Of a stretch of DNA of 64,000 nt, positions 16,637 to 24,512 are shown piece after piece. Origin of the DNA: Streptomyces flavotricini (GTDB taxonomy: Bacteria; Actinomycetota; Actinomycetes; Streptomycetales; Streptomycetaceae). The translations under genes were made by a program, and so were the position numbers. Where the stretch lies: assembly GCF_020639365.1 (NCBI RefSeq), contig NZ_JAINUL010000001.1, forward strand, positions 4,926,028 to 4,990,027, read 5' to 3'. A model generated the notes under the pieces. That model ran no database searches and was not told the origin of the DNA. It worked only from the letters and a program-made list of their open reading frames with translations. How positions within the stretch are numbered: position 1 is the stretch's first letter; every line of letters begins with the position of its first letter.

Positions 16637-17348
16637 GGCGTTCTCCCCAGGTGACGAGTACGGGCCCCAGGGCGCGGAATCCGGCGGTGAGCGCGGCCAG
16701 CGCGTCCCCGATCCGCCAGGCGTCGCGGTCGCGGGGGCCGACGGCGTTGGACACGGCGCGGATCTCCAGTACGGGCAGCCCGTGCGCGGCGGCCGCCTCC
16801 GCGACCCCGAAGCCCTCCATGGCCTCGGCCCCGGCGAGCGGATGCCGGGCGGCGAGCCGTGCCGCGCCCTCGGCGGTGCCCGTGACGGTGGAGACGGTCA
16901 GCACGGGCGCGAGCAGCGCCCCGGTGGCCTCGGCGGCGCGGGCGGCGAGCTCGGCGGGCGGCAGGTGCACGCTGTGCCCGAACCCGAGCTGCTGCACGTC
17001 GAGGAAGCCGTCGGGGGTCTCGGCCCCGAGGTCGGCGGCGACGACGGCGTCGGCGACCACGAGGGAGCCGACCGGGGCGGCGGGCGGGAACCCGCCGCCG
17101 ATGCCGGCGGAGACGACGAGGGAGTAGTCGGCCAGCGCGAGCGCGGTGGCCGTGGCGGCCGCGGCGGCGGCCGGCCCCACCCCGCCGACGAGGACGTCGG
17201 CGGCGAGGCCGGGCAGATCGCGCCGGGAGAGGAGGTAGCCGCCGGGAAGGGCGCGCGGCTCCGGCGTCACCGGGTCCGTATGAGGGGTGAGACCGGTGGC
17301 GACGGAGTCTGCCTCCGCCGCCACCGCGGTCACGATGAGCGCGCGCAC
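16623..17348 (-). CDS. mqnB: Futalosine hydrolase
   Basis: A 241-residue nucleoside phosphorylase-fold enzyme that removes hypoxanthine from futalosine in menaquinone synthesis. Seen features are the N-terminal MRALIVTAVAAEADSV, VGGVGPAAAAAAT, VVSAGIGGGF (phosphate/ribose loop), the purine-binding AMEGFGVAEAAAAHGLPV (about 175-192) and the closing RAVSNAVGPRD. The length matches the family. The start is ATG 17348. It is upstream partner of mqnD with a 14-base overlap and starts 14 bases after the stop of the DUF2771 lipoprotein gene, so all three likely form one transcript. Confidence 0.94.
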   Translation of the reverse strand: MRALIVTAVAAEADSVATGLTPHTDPVTPEPRALPGGYLLSRRDLPGLAADVLVGGVGPAAAAAATATALALADYSLVVSAGIGGGFPPAAPVGSLVVADAVVAADLGAETPDGFLDVQQLGFGHSVHLPPAELAARAAEATGALLAPVLTVSTVTGTAEGAARLAARHPLAGAEAMEGFGVAEAAAAHGLPVLEIRAVSNAVGPRDRDAWRIGDALAALTAGFRALGPVLVTWGERHEHR

Positions 17349-17361
17349 GGTGGGTACGTGG

Positions 17362-17847
17362 CTACTTGAGCTTGACGTTGTAGGCCCAGACGGCGAGCGG
17401 CTTGCCGTCCTCGCCGACCTGGACGATGTTCAGCTTCTTGGAGGACGGGGCCTCGCCCTGGCCGCCGGTGGCGAAGAGGTCGGCGCCGGGGAAGCTGCGG
17501 TAGGTGTTGGAGGAGGGCTCGGTGATCGGCTGGCCGTCCAGGACCGCCTGCCACCGCTTGCCGTCCTCGACGACGTCCGGCTCGACGCCCAGACGCAGGG
17601 TGTCCCCGCGGCCGTAGTCGATGGTCTTGGCGTCCTTCATGTCGGTGAGGCACTCCTGGACCTTGTCCATGGAGAGCTCCTTGGAGTCGGAGCAGACGGC
17701 CTCGGTGGACACCGACGACGTGCCGACCGTCACGGTCGCCAGAGGCGTCGGCTTGTCGCAGGCGGAGAGGAGGAGGAGGCCGGCGGACACGGCTCCGAGG
17801 GCCGCGACGCTGCGGCGGCCCCTACCCGAGAAAAGCTGTGCGGTCAT
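17362..17847 (-). CDS. DUF2771 lipoprotein
   Basis: A 161-residue exported lipoprotein. It has a basic N-terminus (FSGRGRRSV), a hydrophobic core and lipobox LLSAC with the lipidated Cys at 30. The mature part contains two Cys (AVCSDSKE, VQECLTD) that could form a disulfide, and ends VQVGEDGKPLAVWAYNVKLK. This is DUF2771, a family found with futalosine-pathway genes in Streptomyces; its function is unknown. The ATG at 17847 is the first codon of the predicted signal peptide. It lies 13 bases upstream of mqnB on the same strand, so it may lead that operon. Confidence 0.85.
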   Translation of the reverse strand: MTAQLFSGRGRRSVAALGAVSAGLLLLSACDKPTPLATVTVGTSSVSTEAVCSDSKELSMDKVQECLTDMKDAKTIDYGRGDTLRLGVEPDVVEDGKRWQAVLDGQPITEPSSNTYRSFPGADLFATGGQGEAPSSKKLNIVQVGEDGKPLAVWAYNVKLK

Positions 17848-17950
17848 GAGCCGAAGGCTATCGGGCCACCCGGCTCCGCCGCCGCACGGGGGTGTCCGTG
17901 GCCTGCCGCGCGGCGCGCACCCGGCCGGGCGGGGCCGGTTTGCCCGCTTC

Positions 17951-18010
17951 TAGGGGGGGTCTTGCCGATCAGACCCCGCGAGCCCGGCCTGCTCGGCAAG
18001 ACACCCCCTA
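17951..18010 (-). terminator. Long inverted repeat after the MFS gene; possible dispersed Streptomyces palindrome
   Basis: 22-base arms (17951-17972 and 17989-18010) match at 20 positions, with a 16-base loop. Each arm has a G-run (or C-run) followed by GTCTTGCCGA. The right arm includes the MFS stop codon at 18008-18010. It is unlike the other hairpins here in its non-GC inner sequence. Confidence 0.7.
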
Positions 18011-19381
18011 GGCCACTCGGGGGCGGGGAGAACCCGGATGGCGGTGGCGGGCGGCGGTGAGGCGGCCGCGGAGGGCCATCACCGTGCCCGCCGCGACGAT
18101 CGCCGACGCCACGGCCATGCCCAGGACCCCGTTGAGCGGCAGCGCGATGCCGATCGCGCCACCCATCACCCAGGCCATCTGGAGCAGCGTCTCCGAACGG
18201 GCGAACGCGGACGTGCGGACCGCCTCGGGTACGTCCCGCTGGATCATCGCGTCCAGCGACAGCTTGGCCAGCGCCTGGCAGAAGCCCGCCGTGGCCCCCA
18301 GTACGGCCATGAACAGCCCGCTGTAGAACACCGCCGCCAGGATCGCGACGCCCAGGGTCAGCGACAGCACCGCCGCGATGATCGTCTCCGGGGCCCGGGC
18401 CCGCAGCCATGCGCCCACCGCCGTCCCGCAGGCGTTGCCCACGCCCGCCGAGACGCCCACGATGCCCAGCGACACCGCCGCGCTCTGCCCGGCGAGCGGG
18501 TGCTCGCGCAGCAGGAACGCCAGGAAGAAGATCAGGAACCCGGACAGCCCGCGCATCGCGGCGTTCGCCAGCAGACCGCACAGCACTGACGGGCTCACCG
18601 TGCGCAGCCCGGGCTTGCGCGAGTGCGGTTCGTGCGTGGACAGCCGGGCCCGGCGCTCGCCCTTGGCCTCGTCCACCTTGTGCGGCAGGGAGAACGCCGC
18701 GAACGTGCCCCAGACGAAGATGGCGCAGGCCCCGTACAGCGGCCACGGCGGCCCGATGGCGTGCAGCCCCGCCGCGACGGGCGCCGCCGCGGCGGTGGCG
18801 AGCAGGCCCGCCAGGGTGACCCGGGAGTTCGCCTTGACGAGGGAGAACTTCGGCGGGAGCAGCCGCGGCACCACCGCGCTGCGCACCACCCCGTACGCCT
18901 TGGAGGCCACCAGCACGCCCAGCGCGGCCGGGTAGAGCTCCAGCCCGCCCGTGGCCACCGCGCCCGACATCATCACCGCGAGCAGCGCCCGCGCGAGCAT
19001 CGCGCAGGCCATCGCGGCCCTTCGGCCGTGCGGCAGCCGGTCCAGCGCCGGACCGATCACCGGGGCCAGCACGGTGAAGGGGGCCATCGTGATCGCGAGG
19101 TACAGGGCGACGCGGCCGCGTGCCTCGTCCGTGGGTACCGAGAAGAACACCGTCGAGGCCAGCGCCACTGTGATCATCACATCGCCGGCGCCGTTGATGG
19201 CGTGCAGCTCGATCAGCTTGCCGAGACCCGACTCGCCGGCCCCGTGCGCGTGCGTGGCCCGCCGGATCCCGCGCGCCGTACCGGTGAAAGGGCGCCGCAG
19301 GGCACGCCCGACGGCCCGGCCGGCCCGCCTGGCCGGTCCCGAGCCGTCGCGGGACGACCGTACGGGTGCCACACCCGCCAT
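18008..19381 (-). CDS. Major facilitator superfamily transporter
   Basis: A 457-residue MFS protein. A basic cytoplasmic N-terminus (RRAGRAVGRALRRPF) is followed by about 12 membrane helices; NGAGDVMITVALASTVFF and YLAITMAPFTVLAPVIGPAL open the first half. The loop after helix 2-3 has DRLPHGRR, the family's basic signature. The second half begins around SPSVLCGLLANAAMRGLSGF. Substrate is unknown. The ATG at 19381 is used; a much longer open frame upstream is the usual GC-rich artefact. The gene is divergent from DUF3027 across 380 bases and ends inside the inverted repeat at 17951-18010. Confidence 0.87.
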   Translation of the reverse strand: MAGVAPVRSSRDGSGPARRAGRAVGRALRRPFTGTARGIRRATHAHGAGESGLGKLIELHAINGAGDVMITVALASTVFFSVPTDEARGRVALYLAITMAPFTVLAPVIGPALDRLPHGRRAAMACAMLARALLAVMMSGAVATGGLELYPAALGVLVASKAYGVVRSAVVPRLLPPKFSLVKANSRVTLAGLLATAAAAPVAAGLHAIGPPWPLYGACAIFVWGTFAAFSLPHKVDEAKGERRARLSTHEPHSRKPGLRTVSPSVLCGLLANAAMRGLSGFLIFFLAFLLREHPLAGQSAAVSLGIVGVSAGVGNACGTAVGAWLRARAPETIIAAVLSLTLGVAILAAVFYSGLFMAVLGATAGFCQALAKLSLDAMIQRDVPEAVRTSAFARSETLLQMAWVMGGAIGIALPLNGVLGMAVASAIVAAGTVMALRGRLTAARHRHPGSPRPRVA

Positions 19382-19761
19382 AGTGCCCCACGGACCCCTC
19401 GGGGTCCCGTCCCGGCGCGATACGGGCGCCCGGCGGATCGCCGTCGGGACGGCGTCCGGAGGCCGTGGGGGCGATGTCGGCACACGGTCTCGTCCGCGAA
19501 TCGGACCTTGCATGTGGGCCCAAGGCGTCGGAGGAGGTAGCGTGCGTAGCGCGCCACCGGCGGTTGCTCTCGGCCGCGCGCCTCTTCGCGATCCCGCAGA
19601 ATGGATTGCAGGTAGGTGCGCCCGAGGCCGATCGGGTGCGGACGTCGACGCGGCCCTCTGGTCCGCTCCGCCCGCGCCACGTACGGACAGGACCGACGGG
19701 TCGTTCAGGACGACAGTACGGACGGCGCACTCGTGAGACGGCGTAGGAGAGAACGAGACCT
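19382..19761. other. Divergent promoter region between MFS and DUF3027 genes
   Basis: 380 bases. GGACCCC-TC-GGGGTCC (19392-19407) is a small hairpin in the MFS leader. GGAGGAGGTA at 19529-19538 is a striking ribosome site in front of GTG 19542, opening a 64-codon frame to 19736; its low third-position GC argues against coding. No clear -35/-10 pair could be fixed. Confidence 0.4.
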
Positions 19762-20670
19762 GTGAGTGCTGCGACGACGCGAAGCCGTACCCCCGACCGC
19801 CTGTGCGCCGAGGCGGTAGACCTCGCACGCACGGCCGCCGAGGAAGCCGCCGCTCCCTCCGTGGTGGGCGAGCACGTCTCCGTCGTGGCGGAGGGCGACC
19901 GGGTCGTCACGCACTTCTTCGAGTGCAAGGACCCCGGATACCGGGGCTGGCGCTGGGCCGTCACCGTGACGCGCGCCTCCCGCGCCAAGAACGTCACCCT
20001 CGACGAAACGGTGCTGCTCCCCGGCGACGACGCGCTGCTCGCCCCCGAGTGGGTGCCGTGGAGCGAGCGGCTGCGCCCGGGCGACATGGGCCCCGGCGAC
20101 CTGCTGCCCACCGACGCGGAGGACCTGCGGCTGGAGCCCGGCTGGTCGGGCGAGGACGCGCCGCCGCCGAACTCCGTCGTCTCCACCGAGATGGCCGAAC
20201 TGGTCGAGGCCGAGGACGCCGACGTCACCGACCGCGCCGTGGTGCCCGTACGGGGCTCCATCACCTCCGTCGCCGAGGAGCTCGGCATGCGGCGCGCCCG
20301 GGTCCTGTCCCGGTACGGGCTGCACAGCGCCGCCGACCGCTGGGACGAGTCCTTCGGCGCCAAGACCCCGATGGCGCAGGCCGCGCCCGCCTCCTGCGTC
20401 TCCTGCGGGTTCCTCGTCGCCATCGGCGGCTCGCTGGGCCAGGCCTTCGGCGTCTGCGCCAACGAGTTCGGCCCGGCCGACGGACACCTCGTCTCGCTCT
20501 CGTACGGCTGCGGCGGCCACTCGGAGGCCGCCGTCATGCCGAAGCCGCCGCGCCCGGCGCCGCCGGTGCTCGACTCGATGGCCACGGACGAGTTCCCGCT
20601 GCGCCCGGCCCCCGACACGGGCTCGGTCCCCTCGACGGAGCTCCCGGCCGCGGACCTGGGCCACTCGTAA
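19762..20670 (+). CDS. DUF3027 protein with putative zinc site
   Basis: A 302-residue actinobacterial protein matching DUF3027. It has the N-terminal LCAEAVDLARTAAEEAA, then VTHFFECKDPGYRGWRWAVT (48-67), ETVLLPGDDALLAPEWVPW and ERLRPGDMGPGDLLP. The C-terminal third has CVSCGFLV, GVCANEF and YGCGGHSEA, four Cys plus a His that look like a zinc-binding site. A GARGS-type SVAEELGMRRARVLSRYGLH helix lies between. Function is not established. The start is GTG 19762, with GAGA ribosome-like sequence just upstream. It is followed by the small NfeD-like gene after 61 bases. Confidence 0.87.
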   Translation: MSAATTRSRTPDRLCAEAVDLARTAAEEAAAPSVVGEHVSVVAEGDRVVTHFFECKDPGYRGWRWAVTVTRASRAKNVTLDETVLLPGDDALLAPEWVPWSERLRPGDMGPGDLLPTDAEDLRLEPGWSGEDAPPPNSVVSTEMAELVEAEDADVTDRAVVPVRGSITSVAEELGMRRARVLSRYGLHSAADRWDESFGAKTPMAQAAPASCVSCGFLVAIGGSLGQAFGVCANEFGPADGHLVSLSYGCGGHSEAAVMPKPPRPAPPVLDSMATDEFPLRPAPDTGSVPSTELPAADLGHS

Positions 20671-20731
20671 GGGGTGTCCTGCCCCGTCCGTACGGGGCGA
20701 CGGCCGTCCCCGGGCGGCGTACGCTCGCCCC

Positions 20732-20950
20732 ATGGGGGAAGACGGCATGATCGGGCTGGACGGCCGGGTGACCGGGACGGTGGGCCCCGGACTCGTGGGC
20801 GAGGTCATCGTCCGCATCCGGGGCGGCGCGGAGCACTTCCTCGCCCACCCGGCGCACGGGACGGGCCGGCTGCCGGTCGGAACGGTCGTGACCGTCGTCG
20901 AGTACCTGCCTCCGCGCACGGTGTACGTGATGGCGGCGTACGACAACTGA
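20732..20950 (+). CDS. Small NfeD-like OB-fold protein upstream of flotillin
   Basis: A 72-residue protein, all beta in character: IGLDGRVTGTVGPGLVGEVI, then VRIRGGAEHFLAHPA and LPVGTVVTVVEYLPPRTVYV. This is the pattern of the C-terminal OB fold of NfeD proteins (GxxGxaxtplgpsG.v...G) without membrane helices. NfeD proteins are classic partners of SPFH/flotillin proteins, and the flotillin gene follows on the same strand after 138 bases. The start is ATG 20732; ATG 20747 is an alternative. The family assignment is an inference from pattern and context. Confidence 0.65.
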   Translation: MGEDGMIGLDGRVTGTVGPGLVGEVIVRIRGGAEHFLAHPAHGTGRLPVGTVVTVVEYLPPRTVYVMAAYDN

Positions 20951-21088
20951 GCCCCGGCGCCACCTGCGCGGATGTGGTTCGTATCAAGATGGCGACAAGA
21001 AACCGCCTGCGTCTTCTTAACGGCCCCGCACAGGAGCACACTCGCCCTCGTCAGTGTCGAACGGCACTGCGATAAGGGGGCGTTGCCG

Positions 21089-22588
21089 ATGGCTATCGGC
21101 GTCGTGGCGGGAATCGTTCTCGCCGCAATCCTGGCTTTGATCGGCCTGTTCAAGCTCATGTGGCGGGTGGCCGAACCGAACGAGGCACTCGTCATCTCCG
21201 GCTCCACGCACCGCACCGAGGGCATCGGCGAGGGCATGGGGTTCCGGATCGTCACCGGGCGCGGAACCCTCGTGGTCCCCGGCGTCCAGGCGGTGCGCAA
21301 GCTCTCGCTGGACCTCAACGAGACCCAGCTGAACGTGGACTGCGTGACCCACCAGGGCATCCCGCTGCGGGTGAAGGGCGTCGTGATCTTCAAGATCGGC
21401 GACGACCTCGTGTCCATCGCGAACGCGGCACGCCGTTTCCTGGACCAGCAGAAGATGATGCCCGAGCGCGTGCACATCGTCTTCGCGGGCCATCTGCGCT
21501 CCATCGTGGGCGGTTTGACGGTCGAGGACATGATCCGCGACCGCGAGAAGCTGACGGGGCAGACCCGGGCGGCCTGCGGTACGGAGATGGAGAAGCTCGG
21601 CCTCATCGTCGACTCGCTCCAGATCCACGAGATCGAGGACCCGACCGGCTACATCAAGAACCTGGCGATGCCGCACGCGGCCGCCGTCCAGCGGGACGCG
21701 CGCATCGCGCAGGCCGAGGCGAACCGGCTGGCCACCGAGGCCGAGCAGACCGCGTTCGCGCGGATGGCGGAGGCCACCCGCGACAGCGAGATCCTCCAGG
21801 CGGGCTACCAGGCGGAGCGCGACAAGGCCGCCGCGACCGCCCGCCAGGCGGGGCCGCTCTCGGAGGCGGCGGCCCGCCAGGAGGTCGTCGTACAGGAGAC
21901 CCGGGTCGCCGAGCTGGAAGCGCACCGGCGCGAGCAGCAGCTGCAGGCGGACGTGCGCAAGCCCGCGGACGCGGCGGCGTACGAGACCCGCACCCGCGCC
22001 GAGGCCGAGCGGGACGCCCGCATCTCGGCGGCGCAGGCCAAGGCCAAGGAGACCGAGCTGGCGGCCGCGGCCGAGGCCACGCGGGTGACCACGGCGGCGA
22101 CCGCGGACGCGGCGGCCACCGAGGCCCGCGGTCTCGCGGCCGCGAAGGCCACCCGGGCGACCGGTGAGGCCGAGGCCGCGGCCACCCAGGCGAAGGGCCT
22201 CGCGATCGCCGCGTCGGCGAAGGCGAAGGGCCTCGCCGAGGCCGACGCGATCAAGGCGCGGGCCGCCGCACTGGCCGAGAACCAGGAGGCGGTCGTCGCC
22301 CAGCAGCTCGCCGAGAACTGGCCGGCGATCGTGGAGGCGGGCGCCGGGGCCTTCGGGAACGTGGAGCACATGGTGCTGCTCAACGGGGCCGAAGGCATGT
22401 CGGAGATGTTCGCGAAGGCGCTGACCATGGGCGGCACGGGCCTCGGCCTGGCCCGTCAGCTGCTCTCGTCGATGTCCCAGCCGGCCGCCGCCCAGCAGGG
22501 GGCCCGGGGAACCACCCCGGACGCCACCCCCGTGAACGGCGGGACGGCGCAGGCGGCGTCCCACCAGATCCCGATCGCGGACGCGTAA
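21089..22588 (+). CDS. Flotillin / SPFH-domain membrane protein
   Basis: A 499-residue flotillin. An N-terminal membrane helix (VAGIVLAAILALIGLFKLMW) leads into the SPFH domain (about 35-200; VAEPNEALVISG, RKLSLDLNETQLNVDC, GHLRSIVGGLTVEDMI). A long Ala/Glu-rich coiled coil (about 205-420; repeated EAEANRLATEAEQ, AEATRVTTAATADAAATEAR) and a C-terminal part with FGNVEHMVLLNGAEGM follow. Flotillins form ring-like scaffolds in ordered membrane domains. The ATG at 21089 with GGGGGCG upstream is chosen over ATGs from 20972. Upstream AT-rich sequence (TATCAAGATGGC, 20982) may hold the promoter. Partner is the NfeD-like gene at 20732. Confidence 0.92.
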   Translation: MAIGVVAGIVLAAILALIGLFKLMWRVAEPNEALVISGSTHRTEGIGEGMGFRIVTGRGTLVVPGVQAVRKLSLDLNETQLNVDCVTHQGIPLRVKGVVIFKIGDDLVSIANAARRFLDQQKMMPERVHIVFAGHLRSIVGGLTVEDMIRDREKLTGQTRAACGTEMEKLGLIVDSLQIHEIEDPTGYIKNLAMPHAAAVQRDARIAQAEANRLATEAEQTAFARMAEATRDSEILQAGYQAERDKAAATARQAGPLSEAAARQEVVVQETRVAELEAHRREQQLQADVRKPADAAAYETRTRAEAERDARISAAQAKAKETELAAAAEATRVTTAATADAAATEARGLAAAKATRATGEAEAAATQAKGLAIAASAKAKGLAEADAIKARAAALAENQEAVVAQQLAENWPAIVEAGAGAFGNVEHMVLLNGAEGMSEMFAKALTMGGTGLGLARQLLSSMSQPAAAQQGARGTTPDATPVNGGTAQAASHQIPIADA

Positions 22589-22638
22589 CCCGCCGCCGGG
22601 CGCGAACCTGACCCGCGGTCCGGGTTAGGCTCGCGCCC

Positions 22639-23190
22639 ATGAGGCTGTTCGCCGCGTTGATGCCGCCCCAGCAGGCCGTCGAGGAGCTGCGCCGGGCGGT
22701 GGAGCCGCTGCGGGACGACCGGCTGCGCTGGACGGGGGAGGCGGGCTGGCACTTCACCCTCGCCTTCATGGGCGAGGTACGCGACGAGCTCCTGCCGGAC
22801 CTGCACGCCCGCCTCGCCCGCGCCGCCCACCGCAGCGAACCCTTCAGCCTGCGCATCCACGGCTCCGGCCACTTCGGCGACCGCGCCCTGTGGGTCGGCG
22901 CCGCCGGCGGGATCGACCCGATGCGGATGCTCGCCGAGCGCGCCGACGCGGCGGCCCGCCGGGCCGGGGTGCCGATGGAGCACCACCGCCGCTACACCCC
23001 GCACCTCACCCTGGCCCGCAGCCGCAGCGGCGCCGACCTGCACGCGTACGTCGAGGCCCTGGCGGGCTTCGAGGGCACGCCCTGGCGGGCCGGCGAGCTC
23101 AGCCTGGTCCGCAGCAACCTCCCGGCGGGCGGGGTCCCCGGCGAGCAGCCCCGCTACGAGGTGGTCGAGGCCTGGCCCCTGGCCGCCTGA
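22639..23190 (+). CDS. thpR: RNA 2',3'-cyclic phosphodiesterase (2H family)
   Basis: A 183-residue 2H phosphoesterase. The two catalytic His motifs are HFTLAF (about 38-43) and HLTLAR (about 121-126), spaced as in ThpR/LigT. N-terminal MRLFAALMPP and the closing LVRSNLPAGGVPGEQPRYEV are also typical. It opens 2',3'-cyclic phosphates on RNA ends; early literature called it 2'-5' RNA ligase. The ATG at 22639 follows the flotillin stop by 50 bases on the same strand, so read-through is possible. No odd residues. Confidence 0.92.
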   Translation: MRLFAALMPPQQAVEELRRAVEPLRDDRLRWTGEAGWHFTLAFMGEVRDELLPDLHARLARAAHRSEPFSLRIHGSGHFGDRALWVGAAGGIDPMRMLAERADAAARRAGVPMEHHRRYTPHLTLARSRSGADLHAYVEALAGFEGTPWRAGELSLVRSNLPAGGVPGEQPRYEVVEAWPLAA

Positions 23191-23236
23191 CGCCCCTCGG
23201 TACGGGAGGACCCGGGGCCCGCGTTACGCTCGACGG

Positions 23237-23326
23237 GTGGATCCCAAGACCCGAAACCGTGTGATGGCCGGTGTACTCGTGCTGATGTTCGTCGTCGTGG
23301 CCGTGGCAGCCGCCGTGGGCCAGTAG
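23237..23326 (+). CDS. 29-residue single-helix membrane microprotein
   Basis: GTG at 23237 opens a 29-codon frame beginning MDPKTRNRVMAG and ending VAAAVGQ at TAG 23326. A basic head (KTRNR) is followed by one hydrophobic helix of about 18 residues (VLVLMFVVVAVAAAV), a textbook small inner-membrane protein. GGGAGGA at 23204-23210 is too distant to be its ribosome site, but the codon choice is fully Streptomyces-like. I believe near-identical microproteins occur in other Streptomyces, from memory. Function is unknown. Confidence 0.6.
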   Translation: MDPKTRNRVMAGVLVLMFVVVAVAAAVGQ

Positions 23327-23361
23327 CCCTGCCCGGACGGCGACCCCGCCCGCGCGGACCC

Positions 23362-23391
23362 TTGCTTCGAGTGGACTCCAGGCAGTTGGCT
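23362..23391 (+). promoter_or_regulatory. MerR-type operator/promoter of the aldo-keto reductase
   Basis: TTGCTT (23362-23367) as -35 and TTGGCT (23386-23391) as a weak -10 are spaced 18 bases apart. The spacer region holds the dyad CTTCGAGT-GG-ACTCCAGG (23365-23382; 6 of 8 positions match). Elongated spacers with a central dyad are typical of MerR-family promoters. Transcription would begin at or next to the ATG 23400, implying a leaderless message. No merR gene is adjacent. Confidence 0.45.
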
Positions 23392-23399
23392 TGGGGTTT

Positions 23400-24389
23400 A
23401 TGAAGTACACACAGCTCGGACGCACCGGACTCAAGGTCAGCCGACTCGTCCTCGGCACGATGAACTTCGGTCCGCAGACAGACGAACCCACCAGCCACTC
23501 GATCATGGACGCCGCGCTCGGCGCGGGCCTGAACTTCTTCGACACCGCCAACGTCTACGGCTGGGGCGAGAACAAGGGCCGCACCGAGGAGATCATCGGC
23601 ACCTGGTTCGCCCAGGGCGGCGGCCGGCGGGACAAGACCGTGCTGGCCACCAAGGTGTACGGGAACATGGCCGGCGAAGGCGACCCGTGGCCCAACTACG
23701 ACCGGCTCTCGGCGCTGAACATCCGCCGGGCCGTCGAGGCCAGCCTCAAGCGGCTCCAGACGGACTACATCGACCTCTACCAGTTCCACCACGTCGACCG
23801 CCGGACCCCGTTCGAGGAGATCTGGCAGGCCGTCGACGTGCTGATCCAGCAGGGCAAGGTGCTGTACGCCGGATCGTCGAACTTCCCCGGCTACAAGATC
23901 GCCCAGGCCAACGAGACGGCCGCCCGGCGCGGATCGGTCGGGCTGGTCAGCGAGCAGTGCATCTACAACCTCGCCGAGCGCCGAGCCGAGATGGAGGTCG
24001 TCCCGGCCGCGCAGGAGTACGGGCTCGGTGTGATCCCGTGGTCCCCGCTGCACGGCGGCCTGCTGGGCGGCGTCATCAAGAAGGAGGTCGAGGGCGGCCG
24101 CCGCGCCTCCGGGCGCTCCGCGGACGCCCTGGCCAACACCGCCGTACGGGCGCAGGTGCAGGCGTACGAGGACCTGCTCGACAAGCACGGCCTGGAGCCC
24201 GGCGAGACGGCCCTGGCGTGGCTGCTGAGCCGGCCCGGGGTGACGGGGCCGATCGTGGGTCCGCGTACGGCGGAGCAGCTGGAGAGCGCGCTGCGGGCGC
24301 TGGACCTGGAGCTCTCGCAGGAGGTGCTCTCCGGTCTGGACGAGATCTTCCCCGGCCCGGGGACCTCGCCGGAGGCCTTCGCCTGGTGA
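23400..24389 (+). CDS. Aldo/keto reductase
   Basis: A 329-residue AKR (voltage-gated potassium channel beta/YajO-like branch). The (beta/alpha)8 barrel starts MKYTQLGRTGLKVSRLVLGT. The catalytic tetrad is Asp in FFDTANVYG (about 49-53), Tyr of VYGWG, Lys in VLATKVYG (about 81) and His in QFHHVD (about 122). The NADPH site is GPIVGPRTAEQLESAL near 280. Family members reduce aldehydes and ketones; substrate unknown. ATG 23400 is preferred over the in-frame TTG at 23391. The promoter suggests MerR control and a leaderless transcript. Confidence 0.9.
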   Translation: MKYTQLGRTGLKVSRLVLGTMNFGPQTDEPTSHSIMDAALGAGLNFFDTANVYGWGENKGRTEEIIGTWFAQGGGRRDKTVLATKVYGNMAGEGDPWPNYDRLSALNIRRAVEASLKRLQTDYIDLYQFHHVDRRTPFEEIWQAVDVLIQQGKVLYAGSSNFPGYKIAQANETAARRGSVGLVSEQCIYNLAERRAEMEVVPAAQEYGLGVIPWSPLHGGLLGGVIKKEVEGGRRASGRSADALANTAVRAQVQAYEDLLDKHGLEPGETALAWLLSRPGVTGPIVGPRTAEQLESALRALDLELSQEVLSGLDEIFPGPGTSPEAFAW

Positions 24390-24415
24390 TCCGGCCGGCA
24401 TGACGGCACGGCCGG

Positions 24416-24453
24416 TCCGCGCCCCGCGCCCCCGGCGCGGACCGGGGCGCGGA
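24416..24453. terminator. Hairpin between the AKR and SGNH genes
   Basis: TCCGCGCCCCG (24416-24426) pairs perfectly with CGGGGCGCGGA (24443-24453); the loop holds a second small GC stem. It lies between convergent stops. Confidence 0.7.
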
Positions 24454-24512
24454 TCAGTCGCGGGGGAACTCGGAGGTGTCGAGCTTCGGGCCCACCGCCG
24501 TGCCCGACCGTG

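Noticed and set aside
17844..20618. Minus-strand frame of over 900 codons spanning the MFS gene and DUF3027
   Set aside because: Most of it is the shadow of genuine genes, with low-complexity Ser/Arg/Thr sequence; no family match.
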